Assembly: GCF_039522665.1 (NCBI RefSeq)
Contig: NZ_BAAADV010000001.1
Coordinates: forward strand, 682,001 to 746,000
Length of the DNA stretch: 64,000 nt
Direction: 5' to 3'
Source of the DNA: Natronoarchaeum mannanilyticum
GTDB lineage: Archaea > Halobacteriota > Halobacteria > Halobacteriales > Natronoarchaeaceae
In this document: positions 42,922-51,382 of the stretch, one piece after another
Position numbering within the stretch: position 1 is the first letter of the stretch
Layout: each line of letters opens with the position of its first letter
Made by a program: the position numbers and the translations under genes
Notes under the pieces: model-generated
What the model was told of the DNA's origin: nothing
The model's input: only the letters and a program-made list of their open reading frames with translations
The model's database searches: none

Positions 42922-43761
42922 TTCACGAACGACCACGAACTCGGCTAAATCGCGCAGGTACTCGCCGGCTTCGGTGTCCGCGGCGTCGGTCCGTTCCAGG
43001 GCGCTCAGCGCGCGGTCGGCTTCCTCGCGGGCCTTGGCGTTGGCTTCCTCGGTCGTCAGTTGCGTCACCTCGACCACGGAGGGCCGGCCCATCTCGGCGT
43101 CCTGCCCGGTCGGCTTGCCCAGGTCGTCGGCGTCCGCGGTGGCGTCGAGGACGTCGTCGCGGATCTGGAAGGCGACGCCGACGCGCTCGGCGTACTCGCC
43201 GAACGCCTCGACGGTGAAGGGGTCGGCGTCGGCGGCGATCGCGCCGAGTTCGGCGGCCGCCCTGAATAGCGCGCCGGTCTTGCGCCGGGCGAGTTCCATG
43301 TACTCTTCCTCGTCGCCGGGGATCGCGACGAGCTCGGTCGCCTCGCCCTCGCCGAGTTCGATCATCGCCTCGGTGGCGGCCTGCATCGCGCGGGGTTCGC
43401 CTGAAAACAGCTCGAACGCCTCGCCGAGCAGGCCGTCGCTGGCGACGATCGCCGGCCCGTAGCCGAAGGCGGTCCAGGCGCTCTCGACGCCGCGGCGCAC
43501 CTCCGACTGGTCGATCACGTCGTCGACGACCAGCGAGGCGTTGTGGACCAGCTCGACGCCGACGCCGAAGTCCACGGCGTCCTCGGCGTCGCCGCCGGCG
43601 GCCTCGCAGGCCAGCAGCGTCACGAGCGGCCGGACGCGCTTCCCCCCCGAGAGCGCGACGTGGCCGACCTCCTCGCCCAGCTCCGACGGCTCGACGCCGT
43701 CGATCACGGCTTCGAGCCGATCCTCGACGAGCGTCCGTCGGCGCTCCAGAAACTCCATCAC
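42916..43761 (-). CDS. idsA: geranylgeranyl (polyprenyl) diphosphate synthase
   Basis: A 281-residue all-helical prenyltransferase that makes C20 or C25 chains for archaeal membrane lipids. GGKRVRPLVTLL, the first Asp-rich motif DDVID near 79-83 and the second, QIRDDVLD, near 199-206 are present. Position five before the first motif is not bulky, consistent with a C20 or longer product, but chain length cannot be fixed by eye. It may start at the second Met. Its last codons overlap a 36-base tandem repeat. Confidence 0.93.
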   Translation of the reverse strand: MMEFLERRRTLVEDRLEAVIDGVEPSELGEEVGHVALSGGKRVRPLVTLLACEAAGGDAEDAVDFGVGVELVHNASLVVDDVIDQSEVRRGVESAWTAFGYGPAIVASDGLLGEAFELFSGEPRAMQAATEAMIELGEGEATELVAIPGDEEEYMELARRKTGALFRAAAELGAIAADADPFTVEAFGEYAERVGVAFQIRDDVLDATADADDLGKPTGQDAEMGRPSVVEVTQLTTEEANAKAREEADRALSALERTDAADTEAGEYLRDLAEFVVVRER

Positions 43762-43894
43762 CGCCGGGTTAGGAGTCGCCCGGCAAGTAGGTGACGGATC
43801 GGAGCGTCTCGATACCGACCGGAAGTAGCCGGAGGCGACGAACGGACGACCTCTCGCGAGAGCCGCGGCATAGTTTCCCTCCTGTTCGCAGGAA

Positions 43895-43901
43895 TTTTAT
43901 T
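43895..43901 (+). promoter_or_regulatory. TATA box for a 56-residue membrane protein
   Basis: TTTTATT lies 24-30 bases before the ATG at 43925. Confidence 0.5.
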
Positions 43902-43924
43902 CGGAGAGAGACGATGCTGCGCCG

Positions 43925-44095
43925 ATGGACAAGTACATCGCCGCGATCTCGGGCGTGCAGATGACCGTCGTGGGCGGATTTCTGGCGCTACTGTTGGAGG
44001 GTGACGGCACGGTGGGACTCGTCGCGGCGACGGCGATGCTACTGGGCACGATGCTCGTCGCGACGACGGCGTACGACGATCTCCAGTCGCGATAG
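43925..44095 (+). CDS. 56-residue two-helix membrane protein
   Basis: A short frame starting MDKYIAAISGVQMTVV and ending AYDDLQSR. Two hydrophobic segments (about 5-24 and 31-48) are split by a GDGT turn. It has a good TATA box at the right distance, strong third-position GC and a clean stop, so I consider it real although short. No family is recognised. The overlapping minus-strand frame is a shadow. Confidence 0.65.
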   Translation: MDKYIAAISGVQMTVVGGFLALLLEGDGTVGLVAATAMLLGTMLVATTAYDDLQSR

Positions 44096-44249
44096 CCGGC
44101 TCCCCGACCGTCGAATGCCGACGCCGCCACCCGGTTTTAGGCAGCTGTTACCCGGCGCGAGAGAGCGGTAGTCGCGCGCCTACCAGTGTGGTAGGTTGAA
44201 ACAAACCGAAGGAAAGGCTTGAAGGTGCTGAGTGACGTGGTACGTGTAT

Positions 44250-44861
44250 ATGTCCGAGGCTCAGAGCGTCACACTCTCCTACGAGGACGGCGCGAGGGCG
44301 GTGGAGCTGGCTCGGGAAGCCGTCGAATCGTACGTCCAGAACGGATCCCGCGAACAACCCGGCAGCATGCGCGAGGCGTTCTACGCGCGAACCGGCGCCT
44401 ACGTGCGCCTGCAGTCGACGCGGGGCCGGGGGAGCCTGCGGGGCTGCGCCGGCGCTCACCAGGGCGGCGACCAGCTCGGTCACGTCATCGTCGACGCCGC
44501 GATCCGCGCGGCAAGCGACGACTCCTGCGGGTCGGAGGTACGACCCGCCGAACTGTCGAATATCACTGTGTCGGTCTGCGCGGTAACCAACCTCCTTCTG
44601 ACGGACGATCCGATCGAGGACCTCGAACTCGGCCGCCACGGCGTCGTCGTCGACGCCGGCAGCGAGACGGGCTGGCTCTACCCGACGGTGCCCGTCGAGA
44701 ACAATTGGACGGCCGAGGAGTATCTGGGGCGGACGTGCCGAAAAGCCGGGCTGCCGCCGCAGGCCTGGCAGCGCGAGGACGTCATGGTCACGCTGTTCGA
44801 GGGCCAGACGTTCCGCGAGCGCGAACCCGAAGGCAGCGTCGAGCAGCTGAAGCTCGAGTAG
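44250..44861 (+). CDS. AMMECR1 domain protein
   Basis: A 203-residue protein. AFYARTGAYVRLQSTRGRGSLRGCAG contains the conserved LRGC motif, and the SNITVSVCAV and GWLYPTVPVENNWTAEEYL segments fit the family (TIGR00296). AMMECR1 proteins occur in archaea and eukaryotes; their activity is unknown though an RNA- or nucleotide-modifying role has been suggested. The ATG at 44250 is preferred to GTG 44232. Confidence 0.88.
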   Translation: MSEAQSVTLSYEDGARAVELAREAVESYVQNGSREQPGSMREAFYARTGAYVRLQSTRGRGSLRGCAGAHQGGDQLGHVIVDAAIRAASDDSCGSEVRPAELSNITVSVCAVTNLLLTDDPIEDLELGRHGVVVDAGSETGWLYPTVPVENNWTAEEYLGRTCRKAGLPPQAWQREDVMVTLFEGQTFREREPEGSVEQLKLE

Positions 44862-44917
44862 ACGCCGCGCGGCGGACTTCCTGGAGAGCCGTACTTTCGG
44901 AACGTAGAGATCCTCGA

Positions 44918-44954
44918 CCCGATATATCTTCGAAGCGAAAGCAGTGATATCGGG
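44918..44954. promoter_or_regulatory. inverted repeat before the TauE/SafE gene
   Basis: CCCGATAT (44918-44925) and ATATCGGG (44947-44954) form an exact 8-bp inverted repeat with a 21-base spacer. It ends three bases before an AGCTTTAGA box (about 44955-44963), itself 30 bases before the ATG at 44993. This is a good position for a dimeric activator or repressor site. Confidence 0.5.
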
Positions 44955-44992
44955 AAGCTTTAGACTGTAAAGGAGATACCGGGCAGTCGTTG

Positions 44993-45763
44993 ATGCTCCC
45001 TAACGCCGGCTTACCAGACCCTACGGTCCTCCTTATCGCCGCTAGCCTCTCCCTGTTCGGCGTCGGTCTCGTCAAAGGCATCGCCGGGTTCGGGACGGGG
45101 CTGCTCGCCGTCCCGATCATCTCGAAGCTGTACTCCCCCGCGCTGGCGCTCGGCGTGCTCTCGGTCACCCTCTGGCTCGTGAACGTCCACGTCGTGACGA
45201 CGAGCGGGCTGCCGCGTCGCGTGCTCGCCACCCACCGGGGCCACATCCTGATCGCCGTCGTCGCGTCGGTCCTCGGCGTACTCGGGATGACGCTGCTGCC
45301 GGAGTTCGTGGTCTACATCGGGCTCGGGAGCTACATCTCCCTGTACCTGCTCTCCCGGAACGTCCGGTGGACGCCCGGCATCGGCCCGAACCGGCCGCAG
45401 AACAGCCTCCTGGCGGGCGGCGTCGGCGGGTTCATCACCGGGGCGTTTCTCTCCGGCGGGCCGGTGTTCGTCAGCTACTTCCAGTCGATCGAAATCTCCC
45501 AGGACGAGTTCGTCGGCGCGCTCGGGTTCGTGTTCACGCTGACGATGATGGTCCGCATCGCGCCGCTGTACGCCACGGGCTCGTTCGGCGTCTCGCAGAC
45601 GGCGCTCGGAGTCGGGTTTCTCGTCCCCCTCTCGATGGGCGTCGCGACGGGCGATCGACTTCGACCGCACGTCCCCCGTGGCGCGTTCGACCGGTTCGTC
45701 GAACTCCTGCTGGTTGCGGTCGCAGCGAACTTGCTGCTGGACGGGCTGCCGGCGGTGCTGTAG
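44993..45763 (+). CDS. TauE/SafE family anion permease
   Basis: A 256-residue membrane protein with about eight helices. GIAGFGTGLLAVPII near residue 30 and the repeat GGVGGFITGAFLSGGPVFV in the second half are the family signatures. Such proteins export sulfite, sulfoacetate or similar anions. The substrate is not known. The ATG at 44993 is used; the adjacent TTG at 44990 adds nothing. Confidence 0.9.
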   Translation: MLPNAGLPDPTVLLIAASLSLFGVGLVKGIAGFGTGLLAVPIISKLYSPALALGVLSVTLWLVNVHVVTTSGLPRRVLATHRGHILIAVVASVLGVLGMTLLPEFVVYIGLGSYISLYLLSRNVRWTPGIGPNRPQNSLLAGGVGGFITGAFLSGGPVFVSYFQSIEISQDEFVGALGFVFTLTMMVRIAPLYATGSFGVSQTALGVGFLVPLSMGVATGDRLRPHVPRGAFDRFVELLLVAVAANLLLDGLPAVL

Positions 45764-45773
45764 CGGCGACTGT

Positions 45774-46922
45774 TCACTCAAGGTCGACCAGTTCTGCGTC
45801 TTCCCGGAGCCGCGCGGCCGCGGCGTCAACGTCGAACTCGGCGACGATCTCGCCGTCGCGCACGAGCGGCTCGAACAGCGCTTCGGCGTCCGCGGGAGCT
45901 TCATTGTCTGCAAGTCCGACGTGGTGGCCGCCGTCTGCCGTTCGGTACACTTCTTTGACCCCCGAGAGCTTTCCGCGCTTGGAGATCGCCTCGCCCTCGA
46001 TCGCAACGATGTCGAGCGCGAAGTCCATCGGGTCGGCGTTCGTGACGTAGCTGCCGACGCCGAACCCGTCGACGATGTCCCGCAGGCTCCGCATGGCGTC
46101 GGGCGTGATACCGCCGCTGACGAAAATGTCGACGTCCTCCCGGCCGACGGCGTCGAGTTCCCAGCGCACCTCGCGGACGATGTGCCTGAAATCGCCGCGG
46201 CGCGAGCCCGTCGTGTCGATGCGCACGCTGTCGAGATCGTCGCCGAGCGCGGCGGCCGCCCGTAGCGTCTCGTCGACTTCGTCGGTGAACGTGTCGCAGA
46301 GCGCGACGCGGGGCACGTCTTCGCCGACCGCCTCGTCGAACGCCCGCCAGGCGGCCTCCTGCTCGCCCTTCCCGAAGAGCAGCATCAGGGCGTGAGGCAT
46401 CGTCCCGCCGGCCTCGCGGCCCAGCACCTCCCCGGCGGCGACGTGGGAGAATCCGTCCATCCCAGCGAGGAGGCCGGCGCGCTCGACCAGCGGCGTGATC
46501 GCGGGGTGGACGTGGCGCGCACCGAAGGACAGCACCTGCGAGTCCGGGGCGGCCCGCCTCGCTTCCAGCGCGCGCGTCGCGAACGCGCTGGCCTGCGAGA
46601 GAAAGCCCAGCAGCGACGTCTCGAAGCGCGCGAACTCCAGGTACGGCCCCTCGATGCGCATCACCGGGCCGCCGTCGAACAGCCGGCCCTCCGGGATGGC
46701 ATCGACGTCAACCGCCCTGCCCTCGAAGAGGTTGGCGACGTCTTTCACGCCCGCGAGGGCGTCGAACTCCCCCGTGGGAAACTGGTCGACGGTCACTTCC
46801 GCGACGACGCGAGGGTTCTTCCCGGCGTGTTCGAGCGTCCGCTCGGTCCGCCGGAAGTACGCGTCGGTCGCGGTGCCCTCCCCGATCGCCTCGTCGGACA
46901 CCGTGTCGAATGGGCCGCTCAT
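45774..46922 (-). CDS. pncB: nicotinate phosphoribosyltransferase
   Basis: A 382-residue enzyme converting nicotinate and PRPP to nicotinate mononucleotide for NAD salvage. FETSLLGFLSQASAFATRAL, SFGARHVHPAITP, the RIDTTGSRRGD phosphate-binding stretch and GSYVTNADPMDF are typical. It is cytoplasmic. With the nicotinamidase-like gene at 51383 it would form a two-step nicotinamide salvage route, though the genes are not in one operon. Confidence 0.93.
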   Translation of the reverse strand: MSGPFDTVSDEAIGEGTATDAYFRRTERTLEHAGKNPRVVAEVTVDQFPTGEFDALAGVKDVANLFEGRAVDVDAIPEGRLFDGGPVMRIEGPYLEFARFETSLLGFLSQASAFATRALEARRAAPDSQVLSFGARHVHPAITPLVERAGLLAGMDGFSHVAAGEVLGREAGGTMPHALMLLFGKGEQEAAWRAFDEAVGEDVPRVALCDTFTDEVDETLRAAAALGDDLDSVRIDTTGSRRGDFRHIVREVRWELDAVGREDVDIFVSGGITPDAMRSLRDIVDGFGVGSYVTNADPMDFALDIVAIEGEAISKRGKLSGVKEVYRTADGGHHVGLADNEAPADAEALFEPLVRDGEIVAEFDVDAAAARLREDAELVDLE

Positions 46923-46953
46923 GCAGGAGAGTTGCGCGAGGCCGGAGGAAAAG

Positions 46954-48483
46954 CTATCCGTTCGCGGGCGCCGCGGCGCCAGCGGCGTCCGACTCGACGG
47001 GCGACGCCGCTACCGAATCGCGAGCGGCCGTTTCGGCTGCCGCGACCGTCGGGGCGTGAACGCCGTCGAGCGCGTCGACCGTCGGGGCGTGGACGATCGT
47101 CACGACGTCGTCAGTCCGGGTCACGCGGTACGCGCCGGTGAAGGAGGCGCTCTCGGGAACGCGATAGACCCCCGCCGATACCTCGGTCGCGTTCTGCGAA
47201 TCCAGCAGTCGCTCGTAGCCGCCGCGGAACGCCGTCGCCTCCGAGGCGTTCGTCCAGGCCGTCCGGAGCACGTAGCCCGTCCGGCCGTCGCCGTCGCGGT
47301 ACGGAACCAGTACGTCGCCGTCCCAGCCGTCGGTGATCGGGTGCTCGTACCGGTAGATCGTGTGCTCGCCGGACGCCGAGAAGGGGTACTGGTAGCCGAT
47401 CACGCCGTTGTGCCAGAGCCCCGCGAACAGCGACGCCTCGCCGAGGCGTTCGGTGCGAGCGTCGCTCTCGCTGCTCTCGACGGTCTCACCGCTCTCACCG
47501 CTCCCGTCCTCATCGGATCCGCTCGCCCCGAACCGCTCCCACTCGCCGTCACTGCGGTCGGTGACGGTGACCTCGCGCGGCGGGTCGTCGGGGTAGCGCT
47601 CGGGATGGATGATCTGGGCGGTGCTCGTCGGCGGATTCTCGTACGCCCGGTCGACGGCGTCCCAGCCGCCTCGTTCGTGAAGGTCGTCGACGAACGCCGG
47701 CCCGTCGCTGTAGGGCAGGAACGTCGTCAGGTACAGCCCCATGTTCAGCGACTCCGAGGCGGGACCTCGGCCGTCGGTCGAGACGTCGACGCACTCGAAC
47801 GCCGCGCCGCAGTCGGCGTCGTAGCGCTGCATCAGGTAGTTCGCTTCCCCCTCGATCAGGCCGTTCCAGGCGAGCCGCTCGTCGCGCGTGTCGGTCGCCC
47901 GCGCGATGCCGAACTGCTGGTCCTGCAGAGCGTGGACGAGCTCGTGGACGAGCGTCGACCGATCGATCCGGACCGCGTCTGGGTCGTCGCTGACGATGAC
48001 GATCTTGCCGCCACCGGCGGAGGTGTAGTAGCCCGCCACAGACGAGCCGTACAGCTCGTCGAACGCCGCGGTGACGTTGCCCTCGTCGCCGACGATAAAG
48101 GAAGCGCGCCAGGCGACCGTGTCGACCGCGTCGTACGACCCGAAGAGGCCGCTCGACGACTCGCGGTACTCCGCGCGCGAGACGACGTCGACCGGGACCG
48201 TGCGCTCGAAGTTCAGCCCGCGATCTCGCTCGATCCGGGCCATCGCCCGCGCGACGACGGCGTCGAGCTCGGCCTCGGAGAGCCCGTCGGAGCCGTCGAC
48301 GGCGATCGACTCGTTCCAGCGGTAGCCGTCGACCAGCCCGAGCTCGTCGTCGGTCAGCTCGCGAGCGCTCGCATCGTCCTCGCCGGGGGCGCCGTCGGCG
48401 CCCGGCGCCGTCGGTAGGCCGGAACACCCCGCCAACAGCGCGATCGCGAGCACCGCGAGCAGCGCCGCGGCCCGTCCATGCAT
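46954..48483 (-). CDS. Hvo_1808-type surface lipoprotein
   Basis: A 509-residue secreted protein. The N-terminus is a signal peptide with lipobox LAGC near residue 19. The domain carries HELVHALQDQQFG, a gluzincin-like HExxH motif, with the later LIEGEANYL supplying a possible third ligand. This matches the Hvo_1808 family of haloarchaeal surface proteins. No C-terminal sorting helix is present, unlike the paralogue next door. Protease activity is possible but unproven. Confidence 0.88.
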   Translation of the reverse strand: MHGRAAALLAVLAIALLAGCSGLPTAPGADGAPGEDDASARELTDDELGLVDGYRWNESIAVDGSDGLSEAELDAVVARAMARIERDRGLNFERTVPVDVVSRAEYRESSSGLFGSYDAVDTVAWRASFIVGDEGNVTAAFDELYGSSVAGYYTSAGGGKIVIVSDDPDAVRIDRSTLVHELVHALQDQQFGIARATDTRDERLAWNGLIEGEANYLMQRYDADCGAAFECVDVSTDGRGPASESLNMGLYLTTFLPYSDGPAFVDDLHERGGWDAVDRAYENPPTSTAQIIHPERYPDDPPREVTVTDRSDGEWERFGASGSDEDGSGESGETVESSESDARTERLGEASLFAGLWHNGVIGYQYPFSASGEHTIYRYEHPITDGWDGDVLVPYRDGDGRTGYVLRTAWTNASEATAFRGGYERLLDSQNATEVSAGVYRVPESASFTGAYRVTRTDDVVTIVHAPTVDALDGVHAPTVAAAETAARDSVAASPVESDAAGAAAPANG

Positions 48484-48545
48484 GGCTCGACGGTACGGGA
48501 GAGACGTGATAAAATGGCCGGTCCGCGGCGTCGGTCGCGCTCGAG

Positions 48546-50204
48546 TCAGTTCCGAACGGCGCGCCGCACTGCGAGCAGCGCCGCGCCGATCAGCGCCGCC
48601 GCGGACGCCGCGGCGCCGAAGCCGGGGATGGGGTCCTGCTCGTCGGTGTGGGCGTCGGAGTCGGTGAGGTTGGACTCGCCCTCGGGCGCCGCGTCGGGGT
48701 CGAGCTGCTGGAGTTCCTCGACGGTCGGCGCGTGGACGATCCGGACGGTCGAGCCGTTCAGCTGGACGGAGTAGGCGCCCTCGAACTCACCGGACAGCTC
48801 GTACGTGTCCGCCCGACCGTCGACCGGATCTGCGTCGTAGTACCGCAACAGTTCGCCGTAGGCGCCCGCGAACTCCTCGGCCTCGGCGGGCGACTCCCAG
48901 GCGAGCTGCCAGACGTAGCCCGTCTCGTTGTCGTCGTTCCGGTAGGGCGTGAGCCGGTCGCCGTTCCAGCCGTCGGAGGGCGGCGCCGAGTAGTCGTAGG
49001 GGTCCAGGGAGTTCTGGCCGCCCGAGAGGAACTCGTTGGCCCGGACGAACTCTGGCTCCTCGTACTTGAACGTCGGCGCCGCGAACATCATGAACACGGC
49101 GGGCTCGCCGGCGATGCCGTAGTTCGGGCGACCTTCGACTGACAGTTGCTCCCACCGGTCGGCTGTTCGGTTGGGCGCGGAGATGTTTTGCGTGGTCTCG
49201 TTCGGGTACCGATCGGGGTACATCACCTCCTGGCTCGTGTTGGGCGCTCGATCGTAGGCCCGATCGACGGCGCTCCAGTTGCCGCCCTCGCGGAGGTGCT
49301 CGACGAACGCCGGTCCGTCGCTGTAGGGCTGGAAGGAAAGCAGGTACAGCGGGAGGTTCGCGAGGTCGCCGGCGGAGGGCCCCTCCCCGCTCTCGACGGT
49401 GCGGCAGGTGCCCGACCAGTTACCCTCGCAGGCGTTACGGTAGATCGTCTCGACGTAGCGGGCGTCGCCCTCGATCAGCCCGTTCTCGGCGTTGGAATCG
49501 TCGAGCGTCCGCGCGTCGAAGCGCGTGAGGTTGAACTGCTGGTCCTGAACGGCGTGGACCAGCTCGTGGGCGAGGACGGGCTCGGAGAACTGGACGGCCT
49601 CGGGGTCGTCGGTGACGACGACGAGGCGATCGGTCACGGGATCGTAGTAGCCGCCGACACCCGCGCCGAGGTTCTCCTGCTGGACTTCGACCGCGTCCTC
49701 GTCGGCGCCGACGAGCATCAGCGCCTCGTAGGTGACGTTCTCGAACTGGCGCTGGCTCTCGGTGATGTTGCCGAACGCCGAGGAGTTCTGGAACTCCGAC
49801 CGGGTTCTGATCTCGACATCGACGTCTTCCTCGAACTCCAGACAGCGGACCGCCTCGACGCGGGCTTGCGTGCGCGCGACGAGGGCGTCGAGTTCGCTCT
49901 CGTTGAGTCCGTCGGAGTCGTTGACGGCGATCGACTCGTTGTACCAGTACCCTTCCGACCAGCCGAGGACGTCCTCGTCGGGATCGGCGCGGTCCTCGGG
50001 CGGCGAGACGGCGCAGTCGCCGATCGGGGCAGACTGCTGGAGGGATGTCGACGGCGCCGCGGCGTCGGCCTGCTGTGCGGGGGCGACCGTGTGCACAACC
50101 CCACCCGAAGGCTGGACGCTCGATGCCGGCGCCGCCGCGGCGGGGGCCGCGACGCCCGACAGCACGAACAGCAGCGCCGCGCCGACGGCGAGGAACTGGC
50201 GCAT
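48546..50204 (-). CDS. Hvo_1808-type surface protein with PGF-CTERM anchor
   Basis: A 552-residue paralogue of the downstream gene. It has a Sec signal peptide (MRQFLAVGAALLFVLSGVA, cleaved after AAAAP) and the same HELVHAVQDQQFN and LIEGDARYV motifs. The C-terminus, IPGFGAAASAAALIGAALLA followed by basic residues, is a PGF-CTERM signal for archaeosortase processing and lipid attachment. So the pair uses two different anchors. The ATG at 50204 gives a proper signal peptide; the longer frame does not. Confidence 0.9.
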   Translation of the reverse strand: MRQFLAVGAALLFVLSGVAAPAAAAPASSVQPSGGVVHTVAPAQQADAAAPSTSLQQSAPIGDCAVSPPEDRADPDEDVLGWSEGYWYNESIAVNDSDGLNESELDALVARTQARVEAVRCLEFEEDVDVEIRTRSEFQNSSAFGNITESQRQFENVTYEALMLVGADEDAVEVQQENLGAGVGGYYDPVTDRLVVVTDDPEAVQFSEPVLAHELVHAVQDQQFNLTRFDARTLDDSNAENGLIEGDARYVETIYRNACEGNWSGTCRTVESGEGPSAGDLANLPLYLLSFQPYSDGPAFVEHLREGGNWSAVDRAYDRAPNTSQEVMYPDRYPNETTQNISAPNRTADRWEQLSVEGRPNYGIAGEPAVFMMFAAPTFKYEEPEFVRANEFLSGGQNSLDPYDYSAPPSDGWNGDRLTPYRNDDNETGYVWQLAWESPAEAEEFAGAYGELLRYYDADPVDGRADTYELSGEFEGAYSVQLNGSTVRIVHAPTVEELQQLDPDAAPEGESNLTDSDAHTDEQDPIPGFGAAASAAALIGAALLAVRRAVRN

Positions 50205-50397
50205 GCGTGAGTGGACGTGACAGTCGCACAAAAAGTATGGCATTCGACGGGGATCGTCGTGAGGCGCCCGCAGGGCCGATCTTCGGCGCCTGCAGGACCG
50301 TTCACCGGGCGTTCGTTTCGGTGATCATTCCGCACGGAAGAAGGTATGACGGCCGTCTGACTGACCTTTTTCCCCCGAGCCTGCGAACCGACTGTCG

Positions 50398-50529
50398 ATG
50401 CCCCGCCGGTACTCCGTCGTCTGCGACGACGACCTCGGCGACCGGGTCGAGGCGCTCGCCCGGGAGTACGACCTGACCGAGCAAGAGGTCATCCGCCAGC
50501 TGCTGCGCGAGGCGCTGGAGGAGGATTAG
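50398..50529 (+). CDS. 43-residue ribbon-helix-helix protein
   Basis: A short frame, MPRRYSVVCDDDLGDRVEAL then AREYDLTEQEVIRQLLREALEED. The opening strand and two helices with LTEQEVIRQLLREAL are the CopG-type ribbon-helix-helix DNA-binding fold. ATG at 50398, TAG at 50527-50529, overlapping the stop of the convergent Nob1 gene by four bases. Its role is unknown; small RHH proteins are often regulators or antitoxins. Confidence 0.75.
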   Translation: MPRRYSVVCDDDLGDRVEALAREYDLTEQEVIRQLLREALEED

Positions 50530-50990
50530 GCGTTCGAGGGGTTCTTCCGGGACAGCGAGCTGCCGCAGATCGGACAGCGATCCTTGCTCTCGTCGAACTC
50601 GCGGCCGCAGCCCTGGCACTGGAACCGCCAGTCGCGTTGCTCGTCGATCCCCTCGCGGGCGATCACCTCGACCGCGACGTTGAGCTTGTCGGCGACGTTC
50701 TGCATCGCGTAGTCGTCGGTGACCAGCGTGCCGTCGAGCTCGAACGTCGCGGCGATCAGCCTGACGTCAGTGCTCGACAGCTCCTCGAAGTCGCCGCTCT
50801 CGCGGGCGGCGCGCTCGACCGTCTCGACGGTCTCCTCGCCGGGGATGTGGACGTGCATCCCCGAGCCCTCCATCGCGTCGTACCGGTAGGCGCTCTCGTC
50901 TTCGAGCTCCTCCCGAACCAGCGGGATCGAGGCGGTGTCCTCCGTCGTGTGATACTCGTTGATGAACGCGGAAGAGTCGAGAACGTACAT
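50526..50990 (-). CDS. Nob1-type rRNA maturation endonuclease
   Basis: A 154-residue PIN-domain nuclease plus zinc ribbon. The PIN acidic residues are visible in YVLDSSAFINEY, STDVRLIA and LVTDDYAMQNVA; the ribbon is CQGCGREF and CPICGSSL. Nob1 cuts the 3' end of 16S rRNA in the late small subunit. It directly follows the PRC-barrel gene with no gap, as expected for an operon. Confidence 0.93.
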   Translation of the reverse strand: MYVLDSSAFINEYHTTEDTASIPLVREELEDESAYRYDAMEGSGMHVHIPGEETVETVERAARESGDFEELSSTDVRLIAATFELDGTLVTDDYAMQNVADKLNVAVEVIAREGIDEQRDWRFQCQGCGREFDESKDRCPICGSSLSRKNPSNA

Positions 50991-51233
50991 TTAGCGGCTG
51001 ACGACGATGTAATCCTTGACCGCCTGCACGGCCTGGACGGGCACCCTGTATCGGCCCGCTTCGTCGGTGTCGAGGCTCACGTTGCGCGTCGTCTCCTCGT
51101 CCGGTTCGATCAGGACCTCGTCGAGCTCGCCGCTCTTGAGATCCATCGTGATGTTGTACAGCATTCCGAGTTCGGTTCCGTCGCTCCCCATGACGGCCTT
51201 CCCCGAGAGGTTCTCGGCGAGTATGTCGGGCAT
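50991..51233 (-). CDS. PRC-barrel domain protein
   Basis: An 80-residue single PRC-barrel domain (LSGKAVMGSDGTELGMLYNI, then VPVQAVQAVKDYIVV). PRC barrels occur in RimM and in archaeal stand-alone proteins and bind protein partners. Since it is fused transcriptionally to Nob1, a role in ribosome maturation is reasonable but inferred. The start at 51233 fits the TATA box at 51256-51263. Confidence 0.88.
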   Translation of the reverse strand: MPDILAENLSGKAVMGSDGTELGMLYNITMDLKSGELDEVLIEPDEETTRNVSLDTDEAGRYRVPVQAVQAVKDYIVVSR

Positions 51234-51255
51234 ACCACCGGCTTTCGGCTGCTGT

Positions 51256-51263
51256 ACTATAAA
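51256..51263 (-). promoter_or_regulatory. TATA box for the PRC-barrel/Nob1 operon
   Basis: On the minus strand TTTATAGT lies 23-30 bases before the ATG at 51233. Confidence 0.6.
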
Positions 51264-51382
51264 CTCCACGGGCATCCTTTCCGTCGGGGACCGTCGGAAA
51301 GATGTCGCCGGGCGGACGAATCGGTCGAGATTACGAGCGTCGCTCCGCGAGATTTTTTCCGTGCGGGTCGCTACCACCGGGT

